6,905 nucleotides of DNA from JBBDQZ01 sp040905705 (GCA_040905705.1 JBBDQZ010000033.1:1-6905), one strand, 5' to 3'; counted from the first letter of the stretch, positions 1-6,432 are shown. Translations and numbers: made by a program. The notes: generated by a model from the letters alone, not told the origin.

Positions 1-27
1 CTATGCAACAATGAGTTGTCAGGAATA

Positions 28-70
28 TAACTGAAACTTTAGTTACCAATTACCTTAAACATTAAGTTGG
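28..70 (+). promoter_or_regulatory. Two adjacent hairpins in the leader of gene 1
   Basis: Positions 28-34 pair with 39-45 (TAACTGA / TTTAGTTA-type arms, one G-U pair, 4-nt loop). Directly after it, CCAA (46-49) pairs with TTGG (67-70) and CTTAA (54-58) with TTAAG (62-66), with a 4-nt bulge and an ACA loop. The second stem covers the first two G of a GGAG (69-72) that sits 8 nt before the ATG at 81 and is the only Shine-Dalgarno-like site in the window with good spacing. This could modulate translation, but the stems are short and AT-rich, so chance is possible. Confidence 0.3.
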
Positions 71-80
71 AGATTAGATT

Positions 81-2327
81 ATGAAAAAAGTATTTAGAGT
101 GAATGAAATCAAGTTAATTGCTGGCCTGGTGTTGACAGGCTTGTTGTGTGTTGCATGTGCGGGGATGGCTCCCGAAAACGACATTATATTGAATGGGGCG
201 AATGATAGAGAAGCAGCCCCGCTTGTGTTACAGCCGCTTGACTATACGGAGAATCCTGTTGACATTCCGAATCCGGACAGAGGCTTTGAAAGAGGCAATG
301 ACGACGCTGCCGGCCTGGGAGCCTTTATCCCTGATAGACCGGGAGGTTCAAACTATTGGGGGTATATGACAGTCCCGGCAAGCGCCAATACCATTTTAGG
401 CCAACCCTTTGAGATGGCTTACGAAATGACCCCGCCGATGTATTTTGGTCCGGAAGGATCCGGTCCCGAATATACCAACGTCCCGGTTGAACCACGCATC
501 GTTCAGTTCTACCTTGTCCTGAATGAATTTTCGTCGAATGCATGGTGCGACAGCTCCCCTGGCAACCCTGCTGAACATGATCGAGTAGGGATTGACGGAC
601 CTATAACAGCCTATGGACTTGATTTCATAAGAGAGCAACTTGAATTCATTAGATCCAGCACCAACAGTGTCGCGCATATACGCGTTGCTTATGATCCAAA
701 AGGCTGGAACCATTTTGTTTGGACAGCGGATAATCTTAATTATGAAGACGACGGCCCCGCAACCGACAATGAAAGATACTATTATAAGGCAGACTACGAA
801 AAACCTGTTACGGCTGAGAATCGTGCTGCTCACATTGCAAAACCAGGCGCGGGTACATGGAGAGGATCTTCGCCAATATTTAGAATGTGTACCGTGCCCG
901 GGTTTGAACATATGAATTGGGTACAGTATCATTATCATCAGCTTAAGCCCATTTTCCATGAATACTCAGACATTATTTGGGCATTTGATTCGGGCACCTT
1001 TGGTCCGTGGGGCGAAAGCCACTCAAATTATGAAGCTGAAGTACCAGGCAATTACAAGATCATTTTAGATGCATTGCTGGACGCGGTTCCCGATGATAAA
1101 CCGATAATGACGCACATTGGTGGGTTCCTGGATTGGTATAACCGCACATACAATACTACTTATAACTTTGGCACACTGGATACCTTCCCCACCCTGGAAC
1201 GCGGTACGCCGGAAGCGCGCTTCGGTATGTTCGACGATTCAAATGGCTTTTCAGCAGACGAATATTCTTATGGTGACGGTGGCTCATTGACCGAAGGGTA
1301 TAGAATGCTGGCGTATGATCCAATTCTGCCGGGATATAATCCAAACGGAGTGGATCCGTCACTAACGAGGCCTGGAGTATCACCAGTTATAGGGTATAAT
1401 GATTCTGGAACCAACAGGCTTGTAGCCGTCCCGGAAGAGTTAGATGATGCACGGTGGCGAGGTGCCTATTTCATTGATTGGGATCGTACCAAGGTTATGA
1501 ACTTCCTCGGAAAGATGTCCGTCTATGGCGGTGAACAAATTGCTGAAGAGCCTGACTCCGGCACCAACGGAGGCTATGTTCCCGTCGGCGAACGAATAGG
1601 CAACCCTTTTAACGACGTAATTTTGCGTTTCCCTTCCATGTTCTATGAACACAGTATTTCCAAATTCACTTATATGTGTATGCAGCAGGGTCCGGGAAGA
1701 TTTAAGTCGAGAGCAGATTATCCCTATACACGAGAAAGCATTGAGGTGGAGATAACTTATCCGTGGAATGGTCAAACAGTACAGGTTCTCTATGACCCGG
1801 TATATGAAGGCCAAAGCGCATTGGCATATTACCGTGACAGACTTGGCTACCGGCTGGTGTTGCGCGAGGCGAATGCAAGTGAATGGGTAAAGCAGAATGG
1901 TACCCTTATGTTCGAAGGGAAGATACAAAACGTCGGCTGGGGTAACATTTTTAACAAAAAAGCCGTGACAGTTATTCTGAAATCCAAATCCAATGAGTTT
2001 GTATCCCATGCGGTGCTTACGAACATTGACCCGTATGACTGGCAACCTGCTGAGGTGGGTCCGAATGGTGCAATGCCGGACTCCAGGGCAACTAATACCG
2101 ATGCATGGCGTGATTTGAACTTCTCAATGAACATGGACGCATTTGGTGAGGTGCCTCCTGGTGAATATGATATTTACCTTAAGATCAATGATCCTAAAGA
2201 ACAAAGCGCTAACAAACGCAGTATACGGTTTGCGAATAAGGGAAATAGTTGGAATGCTGACCTTGGCGCTAACTTGATTGGCTCGACAACAGTGTCAGAG
2301 GCTGCCTCCTCTTTTATCGGGCGATAA
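81..2327 (+). CDS. DUF4874/DUF4832 putative lipoprotein, glycoside-hydrolase-like
   Basis: 748 residues. The N terminus has a charged start (MKK) and a hydrophobic stretch (about 12-25) ending in a Cys at residue 26 (LCVAC), so it is probably a lipoprotein; the -3 residue is Cys, which makes the lipobox imperfect. The DUF4874-like part starts at IPNPDRGF (62-69) and includes TVPGFEHMNWVQY (271-283) and GPWGESH (308-314), whose Glu is a candidate active-site residue. The DUF4832-like part holds RFGMFDDS (380-387), a GGEQ (483-486), RDRLGYRLVLREA (585-597), KIQNVGWGNIFN (614-625) and PPGEYDIYLKINDP (692-705), probably a barrel followed by a beta-sandwich. The family is of unknown function and resembles glycoside hydrolases; the substrate cannot be read from the sequence. 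Relative to gene 3 it has an insertion of some 50-60 residues around 405-462. Start ATG at 81 is preceded by GGAG. It lies 38 nt before gene 2, probably in one operon. Confidence 0.85.
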   Translation: MKKVFRVNEIKLIAGLVLTGLLCVACAGMAPENDIILNGANDREAAPLVLQPLDYTENPVDIPNPDRGFERGNDDAAGLGAFIPDRPGGSNYWGYMTVPASANTILGQPFEMAYEMTPPMYFGPEGSGPEYTNVPVEPRIVQFYLVLNEFSSNAWCDSSPGNPAEHDRVGIDGPITAYGLDFIREQLEFIRSSTNSVAHIRVAYDPKGWNHFVWTADNLNYEDDGPATDNERYYYKADYEKPVTAENRAAHIAKPGAGTWRGSSPIFRMCTVPGFEHMNWVQYHYHQLKPIFHEYSDIIWAFDSGTFGPWGESHSNYEAEVPGNYKIILDALLDAVPDDKPIMTHIGGFLDWYNRTYNTTYNFGTLDTFPTLERGTPEARFGMFDDSNGFSADEYSYGDGGSLTEGYRMLAYDPILPGYNPNGVDPSLTRPGVSPVIGYNDSGTNRLVAVPEELDDARWRGAYFIDWDRTKVMNFLGKMSVYGGEQIAEEPDSGTNGGYVPVGERIGNPFNDVILRFPSMFYEHSISKFTYMCMQQGPGRFKSRADYPYTRESIEVEITYPWNGQTVQVLYDPVYEGQSALAYYRDRLGYRLVLREANASEWVKQNGTLMFEGKIQNVGWGNIFNKKAVTVILKSKSNEFVSHAVLTNIDPYDWQPAEVGPNGAMPDSRATNTDAWRDLNFSMNMDAFGEVPPGEYDIYLKINDPKEQSANKRSIRFANKGNSWNADLGANLIGSTTVSEAASSFIGR
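222..287 (+). repeat. Dispersed repeat, copy 1 (encodes the IPNPDRGF region)
   Basis: This 66-nt stretch matches 6611-6676 in gene 4 at 60 of 66 positions without gaps, and its last 27 nt (261-287) are identical to 4227-4253 in gene 3. It encodes the signature that opens the DUF4874 region. It is part of paralogous coding sequence, not a mobile repeat. Confidence 0.85.
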
Positions 2328-2365
2328 GTAAATGAACAAAAATTAAATAACATAAAAAAAACGTT

Positions 2366-3868
2366 ATGTACAGAAAAGAATTTTTAAAATCCGGCACGCT
2401 CGCAGCCGCCGCTATGGGAGCCGCTCCGGCTCTCATGCCCTGGATTCCCAACCATATGGCATCTGCCAGTGAGTTCAAACAAAATCCCCTCTGGGTACCC
2501 AAGGGGGGCGCAGAGCTAGATGCGATAGTTGAAGAGTATTATGGTGATCCTGATGATGTCAGCGATGTTGGGCGCGCCCGTAAGATGCAGGCATTCATAA
2601 TGGAGATTGCCATTAAGGCGAAGTCTCGAAATCCGCGCTTTCAGGTTGTTCCGCAAGACACTTTGCAATATGCCCATATAGATGGAAATCCGAATCATTC
2701 ATATGATTGGAATCTCCTTAAATTGCTCGATGGTTGGGGGATTGAAAATTTCAGCGATACCACTGTAAACAGATTGGCAAACCTGACTAAAGTTGGCATA
2801 AAGGGTACGGCGAACACTAATGGAAGCACTGTACAAGTTGTTGCTGATAACCAGAAAATAGCTGCCGATAATAATATTCTCTGGCACCCGCGGTTAAGTG
2901 CAGAAGTGTATCAGTCACCAGGGATCGGAAATCCCGGTTATATGCCGATATATTCGCCTTCCTCTAACAGCTACAATATAATCCTTCATCCGATTCCTGC
3001 CGGTGTAGCGCACACAATAAACAGCAACAATGTTTATAGTATGATGGATGCGAAAAACTATCTGTACATGATCAGTTCCGGTAAATACACGAATTGGCCC
3101 GCCTGGGAAACTAATCCCGCCAGTCGTCTCGATATAACCAACACTCCTGGTTATTTGGTTCCTTTTGAAGGCGGACGATTTCAACCTACCGGTAATCCGG
3201 AGGTGGTTGCTCAAGCGATCGCGGACCACGGGACTGAATGGGACTTTTTTTGGGTGGCGAAAGGCTACACTCAAAATGAAGGCAGGAAGGCGTATATTGA
3301 GGAACTCGCGGCCTCAGAGTGGGATGTTTTTTATATTGATGCACATTCCGGCTCCACGGGTGCTCTTACCAGGGAAGAGGTTGAAGCTCTTAAATGGAAA
3401 CCCCAGGGCGGCAGGCGACAGGTTATCGCGTATTTGAGTATCGGCACGACTGAATTGTACCGGTGGTTTGCCGATCCAGTCATGGTTAATCCTGACACAG
3501 GATCATTCCTCCACGGCATTGTTGAGAACGGCACATTTATACCCGCCCGCGAAAGATTTGGGGATGATAGTATTCCAAATTGGATGCTATGGCCGGCTTA
3601 CTCCGGACAATACGCTGATGAATCCACCCCGATTTGGTGGCATCCTGAGTGGAGGGACATTATTATAAGAGGCGGCAGCCCGTATAAAAATCCCAGGTAT
3701 AATCATTCCCCGTTTGCGGATGGCAGATCCTCCATCGACAAGATTGTCGATATGGGATTTGACGGAGTGTATTTAGATAACGTTAGCAGAGCTACCTCCT
3801 CCGGTGATAACTGGACTGCGTTGCAGGCCTATAATAATGCACATCCCAGGTGGTATTTAGAACCTTAG
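2366..3868 (+). CDS. Exported GH114/TM1410-like protein (COG2342 type), apparently circularly permuted
   Basis: 500 residues. A Tat-like leader (RKEFLKSGTLAAAA, with RK instead of RR) ends near AxA at 32-34. Residues about 291-475 match the first seven-eighths of a GH114/COG2342 barrel: WDVFYIDA (319-326), VIAYLSIGTTELYRW (353-367), WWHPEWRDIII (424-434) and IDKIVDMGFDGVYLD (457-471). The acidic residues expected in the active site are present: D325, E363, D471. GH114 members are endo-alpha-1,4-polygalactosaminidases. The C terminus stops about 29 residues after D471, without the usual final segment. That segment seems to be at the N terminus instead: LDAIVEEYYG (51-60), KMQAFIMEIAIKAKSRNPRF (73-92), VVPQ (94-97) and LDGWGIENFSD (121-131). 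Residues 150-290 are poorly assigned. No Shine-Dalgarno is visible; the leader is A-rich. Exact activity is inferred. Confidence 0.75.
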   Translation: MYRKEFLKSGTLAAAAMGAAPALMPWIPNHMASASEFKQNPLWVPKGGAELDAIVEEYYGDPDDVSDVGRARKMQAFIMEIAIKAKSRNPRFQVVPQDTLQYAHIDGNPNHSYDWNLLKLLDGWGIENFSDTTVNRLANLTKVGIKGTANTNGSTVQVVADNQKIAADNNILWHPRLSAEVYQSPGIGNPGYMPIYSPSSNSYNIILHPIPAGVAHTINSNNVYSMMDAKNYLYMISSGKYTNWPAWETNPASRLDITNTPGYLVPFEGGRFQPTGNPEVVAQAIADHGTEWDFFWVAKGYTQNEGRKAYIEELAASEWDVFYIDAHSGSTGALTREEVEALKWKPQGGRRQVIAYLSIGTTELYRWFADPVMVNPDTGSFLHGIVENGTFIPARERFGDDSIPNWMLWPAYSGQYADESTPIWWHPEWRDIIIRGGSPYKNPRYNHSPFADGRSSIDKIVDMGFDGVYLDNVSRATSSGDNWTALQAYNNAHPRWYLEP

Positions 3869-3881
3869 TTAAGGTATTTTT
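3862..3881 (+). terminator. Small intrinsic-terminator-like hairpin over the stop codon of gene 2
   Basis: ACCTT (3862-3866) pairs with AAGGT (3871-3875) around the loop AGTT, followed by A and five T (3877-3881). The TAG stop (3866-3868) is inside the hairpin. The stem is only 5 bp, so this is a weak terminator at best, but its position suggests separation of genes 1-2 from gene 3. Confidence 0.35.
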
Positions 3882-3893
3882 CGAACAAAAGCC

Positions 3894-3934
3894 TGGATAG
3901 CATTATCCATTAATATTTAACCCATATGAAATAT
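3894..3934 (+). repeat. Degenerate right half of a leader repeat unit (unit 0)
   Basis: TGGATA (3894-3899) pairs with TATCCA (3904-3909), and ATATTT (3913-3918) with AAATAT (3929-3934). ATTTAACCCATATGAAAT (3915-3932) matches the region around the real start of gene 3 at 14 of 18 positions. It contains an ATG at 3926 opening a four-codon ORF (ATG to TGA at 3940). Its ATG lies 102 nt before that of unit 1, close to the period of the array, so it may be a decayed third copy. TGGATA could instead pair with 3932-3937. Confidence 0.4.
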
Positions 3935-4033
3935 CCATGACAGAGCATAGGCTCTGACACACAGGCGTATGATTAAAATCTGTCATGGTATTACATCTTA
4001 CTATATAAATCTGAAAATTTTAAACAGATGTAA
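3935..4033 (+). repeat. Structured leader repeat, unit 1
   Basis: Stem P1a: CCATGACAGA (3935-3944) is the exact reverse complement of TCTGTCATGG (3979-3988). Inside it, CAGAGC (3941-3946) can pair with GCTCTG (3951-3956) around ATAG, competing with the inner part of P1a. The joining strand ACACACAGGCGTATGATTAA lies at 3957-3976. Stem P3a: TTACATCT (3991-3998) pairs perfectly with AGATGTAA (4026-4033), its loop holding CTGAAAATTTTAAAC (4011-4025). The ATG at 4028 is followed at once by TAA. The unit is repeated at 4034-4124 with different stem sequences but the same layout, which argues for a selected structure, RNA or paired protein-binding sites. I do not recognise a known riboswitch class in it. 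Confidence 0.7.
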
Positions 4034-4124
4034 CATCCATGGCCGATCTTTCGGACACACAAGCGCATGATTAAATACATGGATGCTCCATGTGACATTA
4101 TTAATCAGAAATTTTAAACACATG
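4034..4124 (+). repeat. Structured leader repeat, unit 2, ending at the start codon of gene 3
   Basis: Stem P1b: CATCCATG (4034-4041) pairs perfectly with CATGGATG (4078-4085). It encloses a small hairpin, CCGA (4043-4046) with TCGG (4051-4054), and the joining strand ACACACAAGCGCATGATTAA (4055-4074), which matches unit 1 at 18 of 20 positions. Stem P3b: CATGTG (4089-4094) pairs with CACATG (4119-4124); the loop holds CAGAAATTTTAAA (4106-4118), also near-identical to unit 1. Order of elements and spacings agree with unit 1 (period about 94-98 nt). The stems share little sequence with those of unit 1 although each pairs perfectly. Confidence 0.7.
4089..4124 (+). promoter_or_regulatory. Hairpin enclosing the start codon of gene 3
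   Basis: The ATG of gene 3 (4122-4124) forms the end of stem P3b, paired with CAT at 4089-4091. A 6-bp hairpin with a 24-nt loop is weak alone but could be stabilised by the preceding stem P1b. An alternative hairpin, CATGGA (4078-4083) with TCCATG (4087-4092), uses the 3' arm of P1b and most of the 5' arm of P3b, and would leave the start codon free. This fits translational control, though no ligand or regulator can be named. Confidence 0.4.
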
Positions 4125-6401
4125 AAATTCAAAATAATATTTCTTTTTTTTTATCTGGTTGCCAGCGCTGTAAACGCTCAGGACAATCTTGTGCCACAGA
4201 ATATTAACTTTACGGAGTTTGTCGGTGACATTCCGAATCCGGACAGAGGCTTTTACACTTCGGGCGCCGGCGGAACTGTTCCGAGTTCCGGCGGATCTCA
4301 GGGAGGTGGGTCACGCGCCGGGCTGACCCGTATTTCAGGCACCAATACCGATGTAGAGGTTCGAATCAGTTATGCGTCTTTCAACTTGAGAAACTTTTCG
4401 GGGTATGCCCGAGTCGAGGGCGTAACAGAAAACGCGCCCATATCAGCCGATGGCCTTGCTTACTATAGAAGTACTATGGATTCGATAAGAGCTCGGGATG
4501 GTGTTGCCTTAATGCAACATAGTTATGACAATAGTTCTTGGGATGTACCAAAGGACGAACTCGCATTCAGTCCTGAACCATATGGTCAGTGTACTGTACC
4601 CGGTTTTGAACACTTAAATTGGGTACAGTATCATATAAAGCAGCTGGAGCCCATTTGGCGTGAAAACGAGGACATCATATTTGCGCATAAAGGGGGCTTC
4701 TTCGGACCGTGGGGTGAAATGCACTCGTCAGACTATGGTAATAGCGCGGAAGCCTACGCCTGGCTTATGCAAGCGTTGCTGGACGCCGTTCCCGCTTCGC
4801 GTAAGCTTGCCGTGCATGGGGGGGCATACATATCGTGGTATAACGCCACGCATGGTACCCCTTTTACCTTTGCCAATATGGGATTTTTACCGATACCGCG
4901 ACGGGATACACCGGAGTCGCGTTTCGGTTTGTTGAACGACAGTTACGCGAACGGTTTGTCACACATGAACGGCTTGTACAGTGACATGGACTCCTTTTCC
5001 GAAGGAGCTCAAGTACTTGGAAGTAAATATGATTTTGATCGGGACAAAGTTTTAAACTGGATCCGTGGTCAAAACGGTCCCATTGGCGGTGAAACGAATG
5101 AGATGAGCTCCCGTCCTTATGACTCTCCTCCTTCCATTTTTTATGAAGCCTCTATTATGGGAACAACTCACCTGAATACAGGCTGGTACGGAGTCAATTA
5201 TAAACGTTGGGAGGATTTCGAGTATACTGAAGCAAACGTCACTGCGCCGATTTTTTACCCGCACAATGGCAAAACTGTAAGTGTAATCTTTGATCCTGTA
5301 TACGAAGGCAGAAACGGACTGGAATATATGCGCGACAGGATGGGCTACCGGCTGGTGCTGCGTGAGGCCCTGGCAAGCGACAGCGTTACACTGGGCAGTG
5401 ACCTGCACTTTAGAGGGAAAATACAAAACGTCGGTTTTGGTAATATTTTTAACAGGAAGAATGTATACGTATTATTGGAAAATGCATCGACCGGCGAGGT
5501 TTACAAGGCGCTGACTAACCTTGATGCAAGAGATTGGCTGAAAGACCAGAATATTCCTATGAACAACAGACCCGACAATACAGATTCCTACCGCGATTTA
5601 AATTTCTCAGTCAATTTAGGCAAGTTTCACAAAGCTGTGCCGCCGGGTGATTACAAGATTTACATGAAGATTAGTGATCCTAAAGCGAAACAGGAAAACC
5701 TGCGTAATGTCCGGTTAGCAAACAATGACAGTTCTGAGGGATCTATGTGGAATGCCGTGCTTGGCGCGAACCGGATTGGTTCGACAACCGTCAAAGCGGA
5801 GGGGAACAGCGGAGGCTTTGTTGCACAATACCAAGTCGGCGATACCGGCCCTGGTGGTGGCAAGATAGTCTATGTAAATCCTTTTGGATTTGACATCCTG
5901 ACCGACCCGCAAAATCCGACCGTAGCACGAGTTGCACACTACATTGAAGTCGGCCCCGAGGATATTGCAGGAGGAGTACCTGTTACCTGGGCTTCAAAAG
6001 ATAGTATCTTTGCCGTGAGGAATGGCATAGCTACGTATCCTCAGTTTGGTGCAGGCTTGTATAACACCGGCTTTATCCTTCGAACTACTGATCCCGTTGT
6101 TAATCCAGGTGATCCAGATTCACCGGTGGCAAAAGCCAGCGATGAATACGTTAGAAACGGCTTGAGCGACTGGTACCTCCCAACCCAAGACGAACTTATG
6201 GAGATTAGAACCTACGTATTAAATAATCCCACCGATCCGGTCACAAAAGATATGCTTGGGAAAACATACTGGACATCAACAGATACGATTAGGGCATGGC
6301 CAGTTTGTATCGAGATTGATGCGAACGCTTATTGGCGAAATACCGGTCGTAAATTTGACGCTGCCCATATGTATTACGTTCGACCGGTTCGGGCTTTTTA
6401 A
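4122..6401 (+). CDS. Secreted DUF4874/DUF4832 protein with C-terminal DUF1566 domain
   Basis: 759 residues from the ATG at 4122. That start gives a clean signal peptide (MKFK, hydrophobic 5-17, VNA before Q20); an in-frame ATG at 4083 would add 13 residues before it and lies in a structured leader, so it is rejected. There is no lipobox Cys, so it is secreted or periplasmic, unlike genes 1 and 4. DUF4874-like: DIPNPDRGFY (36-45), TVPGFEHLNWVQY (158-170), GFFGPWGEMH (192-201). DUF4832-like: TPESRFGLLNDS (263-274), GGETNE (322-327), RDRMGYRLVLREA (404-416), KIQNVGFGNIFN (433-444), PPGDYKIYMKISDP (507-520). Residues 568-759 form a DUF1566 domain (Lcl_C type, C-type-lectin-like): GDTGPGGGKIVYV (573-585), LSDWYLPTQDEL (681-692), YWTSTD (716-721), YVRPVRAF (752-759). 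Such domains usually bind ligands, so this may be a catalytic-like module plus a binding module. Gene 1 ends where this domain begins. Confidence 0.85.
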   Translation: MKFKIIFLFFYLVASAVNAQDNLVPQNINFTEFVGDIPNPDRGFYTSGAGGTVPSSGGSQGGGSRAGLTRISGTNTDVEVRISYASFNLRNFSGYARVEGVTENAPISADGLAYYRSTMDSIRARDGVALMQHSYDNSSWDVPKDELAFSPEPYGQCTVPGFEHLNWVQYHIKQLEPIWRENEDIIFAHKGGFFGPWGEMHSSDYGNSAEAYAWLMQALLDAVPASRKLAVHGGAYISWYNATHGTPFTFANMGFLPIPRRDTPESRFGLLNDSYANGLSHMNGLYSDMDSFSEGAQVLGSKYDFDRDKVLNWIRGQNGPIGGETNEMSSRPYDSPPSIFYEASIMGTTHLNTGWYGVNYKRWEDFEYTEANVTAPIFYPHNGKTVSVIFDPVYEGRNGLEYMRDRMGYRLVLREALASDSVTLGSDLHFRGKIQNVGFGNIFNRKNVYVLLENASTGEVYKALTNLDARDWLKDQNIPMNNRPDNTDSYRDLNFSVNLGKFHKAVPPGDYKIYMKISDPKAKQENLRNVRLANNDSSEGSMWNAVLGANRIGSTTVKAEGNSGGFVAQYQVGDTGPGGGKIVYVNPFGFDILTDPQNPTVARVAHYIEVGPEDIAGGVPVTWASKDSIFAVRNGIATYPQFGAGLYNTGFILRTTDPVVNPGDPDSPVAKASDEYVRNGLSDWYLPTQDELMEIRTYVLNNPTDPVTKDMLGKTYWTSTDTIRAWPVCIEIDANAYWRNTGRKFDAAHMYYVRPVRAF
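4227..4253 (+). repeat. Dispersed repeat, copy 2
   Basis: These 27 nt, encoding the IPNPDRGF signature in gene 3, are identical to 261-287 in gene 1 and differ at two positions from 6650-6676 in gene 4. Upstream of it similarity fades quickly, unlike the 66-nt match between genes 1 and 4. Confidence 0.85.
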
Positions 6402-6413
6402 TTCCAAAACCCC
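6391..6413 (+). other. Imperfect hairpin across the stop codon of gene 3
   Basis: GGG (6391-6393) can pair with CCC (6410-6412) and TTTT (6395-6398) with AAAA (6406-6409), with a bulged C and a 7-nt loop containing the TAA. No T-run follows, so it is not a standard terminator. It lies right at the end of the DUF1566 coding region, relevant to the retroelement idea in the findings. Chance is quite possible. Confidence 0.2.
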
Positions 6414-6424
6414 TAAAAGATTAT

Positions 6425-6432
6425 TAAATTTG
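6425..6432 (+). promoter_or_regulatory. Candidate Bacteroidota -7 element upstream of gene 4
   Basis: TAAATTTG fits the TAnnTTTG -7 consensus of Bacteroidota housekeeping promoters and lies 112 nt before the ATG of gene 4, in the 143-nt spacer 6402-6544. No matching TTTG is found at the usual 19-21 nt spacing upstream; the nearest T-rich stretch (6395-6399) is 25 nt away. The rest of the spacer shows no clear structure apart from AATC..AAAT..AAACATATGAAA-like sequence before the start, similar to the start context of gene 3. Confidence 0.25.

Noticed and set aside
396..959. Long minus-strand open frame inside gene 1
   Set aside because: It is antisense to conserved DUF4874 coding sequence, has no recognisable domain or start signal, and is a codon-pattern shadow.
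1440..2045. 201-codon minus-strand open frame inside gene 1
   Set aside because: It is antisense to the conserved DUF4832 region; a parallel shadow in gene 3 arises from the same protein conservation.
3875..3882. Promoter -7 element TATTTTTC
   Set aside because: It differs from TAnnTTTG at the last base, has no TTTG at the correct distance, and is better explained as the T-run of the terminator-like hairpin.
3979..4030. Hammerhead-like ribozyme core, suggested by CTGA and GAAA strings
   Set aside because: The CUGANGA box, the GAAA box and the three-stem junction cannot be arranged in either unit.
4083..4121. In-frame upstream ATG at 4083 as start of gene 3
   Set aside because: It would put 13 residues ahead of an otherwise perfect signal peptide and lies in the 3' arm of stem P1b; the ATG at 4122 is better.
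3935..4124. CRISPR array
   Set aside because: There are only two to three units, the conserved parts are interrupted and stems diverge; no uniform repeats or spacers.
3935..4124. Integron attC sites
   Set aside because: The imperfect palindromes lack the RYYYAAC/GTTRRRY ends, no integrase is present, and the genes are not cassette-like.
6391..6413. Intrinsic terminator after gene 3
   Set aside because: The stem is imperfect and no T-run follows it, so termination here is not supported.
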